In this document: in pieces, positions 11,701 through 19,233 of the stretch
Position numbering within the stretch: position 1 is the first letter of the stretch
Layout of the letters: each line of letters starts with the position of its first letter
Assembly (NCBI GenBank): GCA_977017575.1
Contig: CDRNVI010000109.1
Location: 1-48,265 of the forward strand
Reading direction: 5' to 3'
Source: Paramoeba atlantica
Taxonomy: Eukaryota > Discosea
Length of the DNA: 48,265 bases
Notes under the pieces: generated by a model
What the model saw: the letters and a program-made list of their open reading frames with translations, nothing else
The model's database searches: none
Told to the model about the DNA's origin: nothing
Translations under genes and position numbers: made by a program

Positions 11701-12258
11701 TCAGTGCAATTTGCCAGAGATATTCATTGAGTATTAATCGCAGTTGCCAACTGATGTCTATCAGCAAGACAGGGTATTACTACAAGAGCAAGAAGCATAC
11801 ATCAGATGGAGAAATATTATCTTATTTGCTTAATTTAACAGACAAGTATACACGTTGGGGATTTGACAAGATGATGTTGAAAGTTAAACAAGAGCAAAGA
11901 GGTTTGGAACCATAAACGTGTTTATCGAGTTTACCGTGAACATGGGTTAAATATTAGGATAAAGCCTCGTAAACGATTAGCCAAAGGAGAAGCAAAGATG
12001 TTGTTGCAACCTATTGCCAGGAATATCTGTTTGGTCGATTGATTTTATGTCAGATGCATTAGCATGTGGCACTAAGTTTAGAACGTTTAATGTTATTGAT
12101 GATTATAACCGTGAATGTTTGCTGATTGAGGCAAGTTATTCTTTTTCCAGCCAAGCGAGTAACGCAATTGCTTGACCAAGTTGCCATAACCCAAGGTTAT
12201 CCAACAATGATACGTGTTGACCACGGGCCAGAATTTGAGTCTTATCATTTCAAGGAGT
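11661..12258 (+). pseudogene. IS3-family transposase OrfB, truncated DDE domain
   Basis: Catalytic subunit. Visible parts are ICQRYSLSINRSCQLMSISK and TGYYYKSK (helix-turn-helix and linker), HKRVYRVYREHGLNIRIKPR, WSIDFMSDAL (first catalytic Asp), FNVIDDYNRECLLIEA, and VDHGPEFESYHFK (second catalytic Asp of the D-x-GPEF motif). The glutamate-containing C-terminal part (usually about 35 residues further) is missing because bacterial sequence ends here. Two or three frame switches also occur. It cannot be an active transposase as drawn. Confidence 0.85.
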
Positions 12259-12377
12259 AGTTCATGGTACGTTTCACTCAATTTTTTTTTGTGAAATGAG
12301 TGACTAAATGAAACTTTTCTTCAATGGCGTGTTTTTTTAGCAAACAGTAAGAATTGGCAAAGTTTGGTAAAAAAGTG

Positions 12378-12402
12378 AACATATGTTGCGGCAACATATG
12401 TT
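12378..12402. repeat. Palindrome AACATATGTTG-CGG-CAACATATGTT
   Basis: Perfect 11-bp arms around a 3-base centre; each arm itself contains the palindrome CATATG. Confidence 0.9.
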
Positions 12403-12405
12403 GTG

Positions 12406-12452
12406 TCAACAAAAGTCGTGTTAATCCCAGAAATTAACATGACTTTTGTTGA
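12406..12452. repeat. 20-bp inverted repeat (hairpin)
   Basis: The left arm TCAACAAAAGTCGTGTTAAT and the right arm at 12433-12452 are reverse complements with one difference (G-U tolerant in RNA), separated by 7 bases. It lies 3 bp from the preceding palindrome, suggesting the end or remnant of a foldback-type element. Confidence 0.85.
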
Positions 12453-12565
12453 ACTTAATTTCCCCCCTGTATGCCCCCCATGGACCCCCCATGGACCCTC
12501 AACAAAAAAATCTCCACAAATATTTGTGCAACAAAAATTTGTGAATTTATTATTGTGCAACAATT

Positions 12566-12940
12566 TCAAAAGTGGCACAATAAAAAATTCACAAATTTTT
12601 GCGAAAGCTTTATCTGTTTTCTCTTCTTTTTCCCCTTTAAGTAAACGCTCGATGCACGCTTTTCTTCTTCCGTAGTGCTAAAACACACGTGCGCCAGTCC
12701 CTTTTTTGATACGATTGTTATGCAATTGATTTCACCATAAGAAGCGTAATGCTTGGTAAGGTCTTCTTTAGTCGTAGAGGAGGGAAGGTGTTCTATTGTG
12801 ATTGAGCGCTCGTCATACTCTTCGCGCGCAGAGCGCACAACGTGCAGTGATTCTAAGTAATCATCTCTTTTGCGCTTTGTATCTCTTTCCTTGTCGGAAA
12901 TGTCGTTACCATTGGTTGATTGATTCTCCGCCGAGGCCAT
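12566..12940 (-). CDS. Small RRM-domain protein (copy 1)
   Basis: The start MASAENQSTNGNDISDKERD opens a charged N-terminal region. It is followed by one RNA-recognition motif: RSITIEHLPSSTTKEDLTKH (beta1, helix 1) and GEINCITIVSKKGLAHVCFS (beta2/beta3, with the RNP1-like K-G-x-A-x-V-x-F pattern), then the basic LKGKKKRKQ. It ends after about 125 residues in sequence that looks repeat-derived, so only the first about 110 residues are likely real. A second copy lies at 42825-43166 on the other strand with near-identical protein and a shared 5' leader (TTTTTTTGAAAACT... just before ATG). Function would be RNA binding; the target is unknown. It could be a host gene family or cargo of a mobile element. 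Confidence 0.6.
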   Translation of the reverse strand: MASAENQSTNGNDISDKERDTKRKRDDYLESLHVVRSAREEYDERSITIEHLPSSTTKEDLTKHYASYGEINCITIVSKKGLAHVCFSTTEEEKRASSVYLKGKKKRKQIKLSQKFVNFLLCHF

Positions 12941-13001
12941 AGTAAATTCAAGAAAGTTTTCAAAAAAATCACTCTAAGTCTAGAAACATTGACCATCGTT
13001 T

Positions 13002-13205
13002 TTTGTAAGACATGGTTTTTTGTAAGACCGTAGTTTTTTGTAAGACCATCGTTTTTGTAAGACCATCGTTTTTTGTAAGACCATCGTTTTTTGTAAGACC
13101 ATGGTTTTTTGTAAGACCGTAGTTTTTTGTAAGACCATAGTTTTTTGTAAGACCATCTTTTTTTGTAAGACCATCGTTTTTTGTAAGACCATCGTTTTTG
13201 GTAAA
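13002..13205. repeat. 18-bp minisatellite, about 11 units
   Basis: Tandem units of the form TTTTTTGTAAGACCATCG, with variants at the last bases (CATGG, CGTAG, CATAG). The array ends just upstream of the RRM mini-gene's leader. The Lys/Trp-rich reading frames across it are by-products of the repeat. Confidence 0.95.
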
Positions 13206-13409
13206 CCACTGTCCGGGTTAATATTCCTATACCCTCGTATTATTCCTACCAGGAATATTAAGTGTCCCAATGGTGCTTAATATTCCTACCCCCCCTCTCC
13301 CTGACACCTACCCCGTCTTTGCTTGAGATCCACAAAAATGATCCTTCGATATTCCCTTTTTGGGTGATTTTTTCATCAAAATAGCAAGCCCAACGCGCAC
13401 ACAGTCCCT
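13206..13409. other. Unique-looking noncoding stretch
   Basis: Contains repeated AATATTCCTA blocks (around 13221, 13251 and 13279) and C-runs. No gene or recognisable element was found. Confidence 0.4.
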
Positions 13410-13479
13410 AAAGGACCAAAATCGAGCACAAGAGCACAGAGCGCGCCGCTTCGCGGCGCGAAAGAATTTTTGGTCCTTT
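13410..13479. repeat. 70-bp foldback element
   Basis: Terminal arms AAAGGACCAAAA...TTTTTGGTCCTTT enclose an inner perfect hairpin CGCGCCGCTTCGCGGCGCG (13442-13460). It looks like a miniature foldback transposon remnant or a strong structured-RNA stem. Confidence 0.75.
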
Positions 13480-13489
13480 TCTGCTAATT

Positions 13490-13870
13490 TTTTAATTCGG
13501 CTCTTCGATAAACGCGGTGGTTGTCTTCAACCTAGAAGTCACTCATGCTGCGCGCTTCGCGTTGAAAACTTCCACCGCGTTTAACGAAGAGCCTAAGAAA
13601 GAAAAATGGGCCATGGATGCTGAAGAAAACAGAAGGATTTGAGCCACAAATAGACGATTTTTAGGTAATAATGGGGTGATGTTTGGGTATTTTTCTCTCA
13701 GAGCACTAAATCCGACATTTGCGTGTGGGAAATCACTCGTACGCATGAATGTAAGGCTACGGAACGTAATCGGTAGAGGATGCGACACCAACGACACCAT
13801 TCTTTCCGAAAAATACTGTCCGAAAAATACTTTTTCGCCTTTTTTCGTCAAAAATGGGTCAAGACAGAAA
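13490..13870 (+). mobile_element. Foldback element FB, copy 1 (left part only)
   Basis: FB is my name for a repeat family seen at least ten times here. Its left end is a 115-120 bp palindrome: (T)TTCTTTTTTAGGCTCTTCG TTAAACGCGGTGGTTG, a centre of about 30 bp, and the reverse complement. A conserved body follows (GCACTAAATCCGACATTTGC, GGGAAATCACTCG, CATTCTTTC). This copy has the palindrome at 13490-13606 and diverged body sequence to about 13870, where it stops. No coding capacity is apparent. Confidence 0.75.
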
Positions 13871-13939
13871 ATGTTTTTCATAGTATATTACTATTTTTAC
13901 TATTTCTTTCTATTATAATTAGTTTATATTGGTTAAAGT

Positions 13940-14337
13940 AAAGGAAAATTCGCCTTTTTTGAAAAACATTTGCTTTACACGCTAGTTTACACCCTATCTA
14001 GAAATCTACTCTTGCATTTCTTAGTACAGTGCCACACACTATCCTCTAATTCCATTTCTTTTGTCGATGAGTGTGTCCTTTTTCCACAGAAAACGCTTCT
14101 CGTGACAAGCCCGTGCCTTCGAAGCCAGTGCTCGCACTGTGCTTCCGACCAGCGTGATATACGGCTGAGGTTGAACTGTCATCGACAAGCGAACCCACGA
14201 CACCCCTGGCATACCATAGAAAATAACGGAAAATGAGTATACAATAGTCATATACAATATTATGTACGTAGATAATGTCCTTTTGTTGAAAAGAAAAATG
14301 TCAAGCTAAAAAGTCATAAAAAAGCGAATTTTCCTTT
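13940..14337. mobile_element. MITE-like element with about 22-bp terminal inverted repeats
   Basis: The left end AAAGGAAAATTCGCCTTTTTTG mirrors the right end AAAAAAGCGAATTTTCCTTT with one or two differences. About 400 bp, no transposase. Target duplication is unclear. A SINE begins within about 10 bp of its right end. Confidence 0.7.
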
Positions 14338-14344
14338 CATTTCC

Positions 14345-14719
14345 AAATCCAAATCATTCCGGATTGCTCCGGATGGTCGCTGGCAAGCCAGACCCTTCAC
14401 AGACAGATTTGGAAGTTCCGAGGCCGACGTCCTCTACCAGTTTCCGCTTGTCCAAGGCGGCACCAACGTGCTGTTGCCAACACGCTGCGTCGACGAACTG
14501 TACGTCAACACGGCTCACCCACGAGGTGTAAGCCGGGTAAGGGAGCTGGTTCCCTGAGGGGAGGGTCCGGGACGGTCCTCCGAGTACTGGGCCTAGTCGG
14601 TTATCAGCCCAGCCTCTTAGAGCGAGGCCGCCGGGAATATTGCGATGAGCGGGTTTGAACTCGCCGTCTGAGCACCATGTGCTTCAAACTTTGAATTCTT
14701 GCCACTCCGCCACCTCCGC
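14345..14719 (-). mobile_element. tRNA-derived SINE family 1, full length
   Basis: On the minus strand it starts with a class II tRNA-like head: GCGGAGGTGGCGGAGTGGCA (box A) and GGCGAGTTCAAACCCGC (box B), with a Leu/Ser-like long variable arm. A body of about 300 bp follows, ending CCGGAGCAATCCGGAATGAT plus a T-rich tail. Immediately outside its 5' end (14720-14762) the first 17 bp of the head are repeated in tandem two more times. Confidence 0.88.
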
Positions 14720-14823
14720 CCTACTCCGCCACCTCCGCCCACTCCGCCACCTCCGCCCACAGAATTTTCCTTTACTTTCACCTTTATATTTAACATTTAC
14801 CATTTTTTCACTTTTTCGCCTTT
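14720..14823. repeat. Tandem SINE head repeats and pyrimidine-rich spacer
   Basis: Two extra copies of the unit ACTCCGCCACCTCCGCC adjoin the SINE, followed by T/C-rich sequence up to the mariner fragment. No gene. Confidence 0.7.
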
Positions 14824-15113
14824 CTATCTTATACACGCTTTGAGGCGAGCACCGAAACTCAAAACAGTTTTATCAATCATTTTTTGTGGCAAACGAGACC
14901 ACCCATTGCGTATGCATCGGATGAATCAAGATTTATCTGATGGGGTCTTCTCGTCCACTACCTCTTGGACCATAGGCCAGACGTTTTCTATGGGGGAAAG
15001 GTCTGGTGAATTGGGGGACCAATTTTTCAATAGATCTTTCATTATATTCGTAATATACTCCTTAGAGGCGCGTGCGGTGTGTGCCGTGGCCCCGTCTTGC
15101 TGAAAAATACACA
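14824..15113 (-). pseudogene. Tc1/mariner-type transposase, C-terminal fragment
   Basis: On the minus strand the sequence reads FQQDGATAHTA, then SPNSPDLSPIENVWPMVQEV: the second Asp and final acidic residue of a DDE transposase with about 35 residues between, and the SPDLxPIENxW signature of the IS630-Tc1-mariner superfamily. A TGA stop follows ...KTPSDKS, after which the same frame continues RNGWSRLPQKMIDKTVLSFG, which also fits the family C-terminus. The N-terminal two thirds are missing; at about 15113 the sequence changes abruptly to the FB element body, with the reading frame open across the join. Confidence 0.8.
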
Positions 15114-15545
15114 AGGTGAAAAAGTATTTTTCGGACCCCAAGGGGCCTTTTTGTGTCGAAAGAATGGTGTGGTTGGAGTCGCATTCTCTACCCAATACGT
15201 TCGGTAGGCTCGAATTCATGCCTACGAGTGATTTCCCACCCGCAAATGTCGGATTTAGTGCTCTGAGAGCAAAAATATGCGAAAATGACCCCATTTTTAC
15301 CCCGAAATTCGGGTATATTTTGGGCTACAATCTTTCCGTTTTCCAGGCTAAATTTTCTTTTTTAGGCTCTTCATTAAACGCGGCGGTAGTTTTCAACGCG
15401 AACCGAGCAGCATGAGCGACTTCTAAGTTGAAAACAACCACCGCGTTTAACGAAGAGCCTAAAAACGAAAATTATATTGAAAAAAAGTGAACCAAAACAG
15501 TGAAAATATAAAGAGAAACACAATAATAGAAAAAAAATAATAATA
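15114..15545 (-). mobile_element. Foldback element FB, copy 2 (body and palindrome)
   Basis: Body sequence (GGTGAAAAAGTATTTTTCGG onward) runs into the palindrome at 15352-15470. It is followed by the right-end-type stretch AAAAAGTGAACCAAAACAGT and AAAATATAAAGAGAAACAC, which in complete copies lies at the other end of the element. Hence this looks like head-to-tail FB remnants. Confidence 0.75.
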
Positions 15546-15561
15546 GAAGAAAAATTAATAA

Positions 15562-16120
15562 TTTTCTTTTTTAGGCTCTTCGTTAAACGCGGTGGTTGTT
15601 TTCAACTTAGAAGTCACTCATGCTGCGCGCTTCGCGTTGAAAACTACCACCGCGTTTAACGAAGAGACTAAAAAAGAAAATTTAGCCTGGAAAACGGAAA
15701 GATTATAGCCAAAAATAGCCGAATTTCGGGTAAAAATGGGGTGATTTTCGCGTATTTTTGCTCTCAGAGCACTAAATCCGACATTTGCGCGTGGGAAATC
15801 ACTCGTAGGCATGAATGAAAGCCCACCGAACGTATTGGGTAGAGAATACGACTCCAACCATACCATTCTTTCGATACAAAAATGCCCCTTTAGGTCCGAA
15901 AAATATTTTTTCACCTTTTTTAGTCAAAAATGGGTCATTTTGAGGGGCGCACCACGGTTCGAAGAAGTGATACCTTGCGAAAACAACTGCGGAGAAAGCT
16001 AGTGTAGGTCCCAAACTATCAAAATACAATAAGGGAAACAATTTTGGAAAAATATTTTTTTTGCCATTTTTTTCGCCAGGTTCAATTTTTTTTTTTTTTG
16101 CGATGAATAAGGGGGGAGAA
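15562..16120 (+). mobile_element. Foldback element FB, copy 3
   Basis: Palindrome at 15562-15680, then body including GCCCCTTTAGGTCCGAAAAA, GGGGCGCACCACGGTTCGAA, and CCAAACTATCAAAATACAAT. It stops before the G-rich core. About 100 bp of featureless sequence follows to 16224. Confidence 0.8.
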
Positions 16121-16536
16121 GCATGAAACGCGGCATTGCCTCTATATTTTTACCCAATACTTGAACCCTATAGGTCCATCGGGTGGGGTATACGATTTTA
16201 AAACGATCAATCAAATTAGCAATTTCATATTTTGGAGCCCAAAACTAGCAATTTGATCTCCCGTAAGTATGTGAACAATAATAACAATAACAATAACAAT
16301 AAAAACAAGCAATCCAGACCCAATCCATTCGCGCGTTCCGGGCCGGGTCTTTCGACCTCTCCACGGCCTGGCTTGTGGACCCTTCCCTTGTTATACGGGA
16401 GGGCGCGGGCCTGTGTCGACAGCGACACGGTCGCGAAACAGGATGCTTGCCGACGGGGGGGAGATAGACTCTGTCGACTCGGCCAGCACCCGGGCCAGCG
16501 GTATGTGGCCCTGCTCATGGCGCCTTCTCCATGCCC

Positions 16537-17385
16537 CTAAGCGCCTTCAAGTGGGTCGTTAGGGTCACTGACAACTATCCTGTAGGCCATCATCCGAGCC
16601 TGGGAACGCATCAACGTGACATTAAGCTCTTGCAAAAGGATGTTTCGTGCCTGAGTGTCTGTCAAAAGACCGTTCGACGCGTTGGCACGCAACGCCCCCA
16701 CCTTCCACAGGACCGTCAAGGCACTTCTGCTCCATGATCCGAAGGACTCAACAACCATCGCTGTGAACAGTAACTGAGCTGCTTCCGCTTCCTGGCGCTG
16801 CTTCCCTTTCGTTTCAGAGAAGTGTTCAGCAAAAGACCCCGCAGCCACCCAGCTAGCATTACGGACTGAGCCCAAATACTTCAATTGCTGTGCGTGGGTG
16901 ACTTCGAAGTCTAGAACCATGCCACCTCCCAGTTCATAGTTGGGAAGAAAAACATCGCCTGGTCCGGGGAGACCTCCTCCAGGTCCCCGATTTCCGAGAC
17001 TTTTTTCCCTTTGAGGAGCCATATTGGCCTTGCTGCAGAAGGAGGTGAACTGTTGGCAGACCGCATTGTGGCGGGTGATGAGGCCGTTTCCGTTCTTACA
17101 CATCAGAGCGTGTTCCCCATTTTTTAGGAGTGGTAAGTCACATCCTTTTGCTGGACAAGGTCGATCCTCTGGATAGACACCCATGCCCAACCACCAGCGG
17201 GATAAGGTACGGAACTCTGTGGGAGTGAAAGCGTATCCCTTTTTCCGCGAAGGAGTCACGAAAGCCCAGCTCCCGGCACCTTTTACGGACTCTGATATCC
17301 ATCTTGCACGTGTGCGGGGGTCAGCCTTCTCGTATGCAATGTTAAATTCTTGCTGGGAATGCAGTGTTAAATTCTCGCTGGGCAT
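16537..17385 (-). CDS. LINE-A C-terminal domain: CCHC finger plus PD-(D/E)XK nuclease
   Basis: The order is that of R2/NeSL-type elements after the RT: a conserved linker (RTRARWISESVKGAGSWAF), a CCHC-type zinc knuckle (CPAKGCDLPLLKNGEHALMC), then the restriction-like nuclease core GPGDVFLP ... VLDFEVTH, where the acidic residues of a PD-(D/E)XK site are visible. About 283 residues to the stop. In this class the nuclease nicks the target DNA to prime reverse transcription. The frame just upstream (PEYWARR... to 17385) is offset, so at least one indel lies near 17375. Confidence 0.78.
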   Translation of the reverse strand: MPSENLTLHSQQEFNIAYEKADPRTRARWISESVKGAGSWAFVTPSRKKGYAFTPTEFRTLSRWWLGMGVYPEDRPCPAKGCDLPLLKNGEHALMCKNGNGLITRHNAVCQQFTSFCSKANMAPQREKSLGNRGPGGGLPGPGDVFLPNYELGGGMVLDFEVTHAQQLKYLGSVRNASWVAAGSFAEHFSETKGKQRQEAEAAQLLFTAMVVESFGSWSRSALTVLWKVGALRANASNGLLTDTQARNILLQELNVTLMRSQARMMAYRIVVSDPNDPLEGA

Positions 17386-17639
17386 TCACGTTGTATGGTG
17401 TATTGTGGAGTGGAATTCGGTGTTTTGCGTTTCGGAGTCTTGGTTGCAGGTGAAGCGTTGGTGTCAAGGTTCGCTTGAGGCTGTGTCATGTTTGTTCGTA
17501 TGACGAGGGAGTGATTCGTCTCCTCATTGTCTGTTATCTTCCCCGTGTCTGGCGTGGGTTTCTCTCCGTCTATCCTGACAGCTCGTCTTGCCCAGTATTC
17601 GGGCACATTCTCGGGAATAGGGGTGGTGTAAAGGAGTTC

Positions 17640-18062
17640 ATTGCGGTGGTTGTAAAACTACCGCTCTACACTCCATTATTGAAAACAAAGTGAACAAAAA
17701 CAGTGAAAATATGAAGAGGAACACAGTAATATAATAGAAGAAAAAAATATAAAAGGGGGCTCCGGTGGTCCAAAACTGAAAAAAAAATTCAGTAGGCTTC
17801 CATTCATGCCTACGAGTGATTTCCCACCCGCAAATGTCGGATTTAGTGCTCTGACAGCAAAAATACGCGAAAATCACCCCATTTTTACCTCGAAATTCGG
17901 CTATTTTTGGCTATAATCTTTCCGTTTTCCAGGCTAAATTTTCTTTTTTAGGCTCTCCGTTAAACGCGGCGGTAGTTTTCAACGCGAAGCGCGCGGCATG
18001 AGTGACTTCTAAATTGAAAACAACCACCGCGTTTAACAAAGAGCCTAAAAAAGAAAATTATA
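17640..18062 (-). mobile_element. Foldback element FB, copy 4 (internally deleted)
   Basis: It begins with the terminal hairpin ATTGCGGTGGTTGTAAAACT ACCGC and the AAAGTGAACAAAAACAGTG stretch, skips the G-rich core, and resumes in the body at TAGGCTTCCATTCATGCCTA, ending in the palindrome (17940-18060). It lies inside LINE-A. The 10-bp flank AAGGAGTTCA occurs next to this copy and again next to copy 5. Confidence 0.8.
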
Positions 18063-18170
18063 CGTGCTTCTGCCAGAAATCAAGTGCGCGTTCCCGGCGA
18101 ATTGGTCCCAGTCTCCAGCGTTATGAGATTTCTCTTCCTGGGCTAAGGAGTCTTCATTGCGAAGGAGTTC

Positions 18171-18545
18171 ATTGCGGTGGTTGTAAAACTACCGCTCTAC
18201 ACTCGATTATTGAAAAAATAGTGAACAAAAACAGTGAAAATATAAAGGGGAACACAGTAATATAATAGAGGAGAAAATATATAAATGGGGGTCGAGCAAA
18301 TTTTTTTGAAAAAATTAGTTTTCGAAAACAAACCGCAGAAATGGTAGCCGGGGTCTTGGCTCCCATTTTCCACCCCCCTACCCGGGGGTGACCCCCCCCG
18401 CGTATCCGCAGGACGGGTCCGCCAAGTTCGGATTTTTTCGGAAAAAAAATTTTGAATAAAAAATTCTGGTTGGCGAAAAAAATGGCAAAAAAATATTTTT
18501 CCAAAATCGTTTCCCCTATTGTATTTTGATAGTTTGGAAAAAAAA
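18171..18545 (-). mobile_element. Foldback element FB, copy 5 (no palindrome end)
   Basis: Terminal hairpin, AT-rich zone, a segment with the CACCCCCCTACCCGGGGGTG hairpin and GTATCCGCAGGACGGGTCCG, then body to GTATTTTGATAGTTTGG, where it switches to Helitron-derived sequence. It lacks the (GGTCCAGGGG)n core and the palindromic end. Confidence 0.78.
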
Positions 18546-18553
18546 AAATCCAT

Positions 18554-18928
18554 GCACCACTCCATGTGCGTTACATGCACAGGGGCGAAGATCTTCAAGA
18601 CCTGGACCTGTATTCCTATGCAGGCATTGTCAGCGTAAAGAAAAAAAGAGCTGAGCTAGCTCAAGAAGAGCCGGATCATGATTCAGATTTTGAATCAGAG
18701 CCAAATCGCGGACGTCGTGCTAATGGGAGATACGCCTTTGAGGACATTAAAGTCCTCCCGGAATTCGAGCCTGGAGATATTGTTGAGCAACAGGTGCGCT
18801 CTTTGCACACTGTGCCAGCTATACCAGGTTTTCGCATATTGAGTTCTTCAAAAGAACCTGGGACACGAGCTCGAAGCCAGCTTCGAGTAGCGAAACAGAT
18901 GGTGGCATTGTTTTCCCCATGGACGAAA
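18554..18928 (+). mobile_element. Detached Helitron fragment (copy of 39948-40337)
   Basis: Near-identical to the Helitron Rep/helicase linker region: protein RYMHRGEDLQDLDLYSYAG and KKKRAELAQEEPDHDSDFES are shared, with a short deletion in the Arg-rich stretch. It joins FB copy 5 on the left and the SINE tail on the right (after GGACGAAA). It is too short and internal to be a Helitron itself. Confidence 0.9.
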
Positions 18929-19233
18929 AAAAAATCATCAAAATCATTCCGGATTGCTCCGGATGGTCACTGGCAAGCCAGACCCTTCACAGACAGATTT
19001 GGAAGTTCCGAGGCCGACGTCCTCTACCAGTTTCCGCTTTTCCAAGCCGGCAACAACGTGCTGTTGCCAACAAGCTGCGTCGACGAACTGTACGTCAACA
19101 CGGCTTACCCAAGAGGTGTAAGCCGGGTAAGGGAGCTGGTTCCCTGAGGGGGGGGTCCGGGACGGTCCTCCGAGTACTGGGCCTAGTCGGTTCTCAGCCC
19201 AGCCTTTTAGAGTGAGGCCGCCAGGAATATCTC
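18929..19233 (-). mobile_element. SINE family 1, lacking its tRNA head
   Basis: From the A-rich (complement of T-tail) end through CATTCCGGATTGCTCCGG to GGCCGCCAGGAATAT; the tRNA-like box A/B portion is missing. Inserted in the Helitron fragment and abutting the 5' end of LINE-B. Confidence 0.85.

Larger units (their letters stand above)
11335..12258 (+). mobile_element. IS3-family insertion sequence (IS407-like group), truncated at its right end
   Basis: The left end begins TGGTAACCCTCCCATAAAAT, of the TG...CCC type usual for IS3 termini, and abuts the coding sequence of the OTU gene, which it interrupts. The overlapping orfA/orfB layout is typical. Recognisable IS sequence stops just after the second catalytic aspartate region, near 12,258; the last part of the transposase and the right inverted repeat are absent. 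Sequence beyond is eukaryotic in character. Confidence 0.85.
12259..12565. other. Junction region: AT-rich eukaryotic-type sequence with hairpins
   Basis: No gene is seen. The stretch contains two strong hairpins and a short C-run segment (CCCCCCATGGACCCCCCATG) that resembles the G-rich core of the foldback elements further along. It marks the change from bacterial to eukaryotic sequence. Confidence 0.5.
16225..18162 (-). mobile_element. LINE-A: restriction-like-endonuclease non-LTR retrotransposon, 3' half, with an FB insertion
   Basis: Only the C-terminal half of the ORF and the 3' end are present. The 3' tail on the minus strand is a (TTGTTA)n microsatellite (plus-strand AACAATAACAATAACAAT around 16275-16300), a tail type known for several non-LTR clades. 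The ORF continues upstream through PENVPEYWARRAVRIDG (about 17600), then is broken by FB copy 4 (17640-18062). Open reading frame EDSLAQEEKSHNAGDWDQF at 18063-18162 is probably its continuation. RT motifs are not in this copy; the related copy at 27871-29638 supplies them. Confidence 0.8.

Noticed and set aside
12853-13270. CRISPR-like array (regular 18-bp units)
   Set aside because: Units are contiguous with no spacers, in a eukaryotic-type region; it is a minisatellite. The KRWSYKK-type ORFs are by-products.
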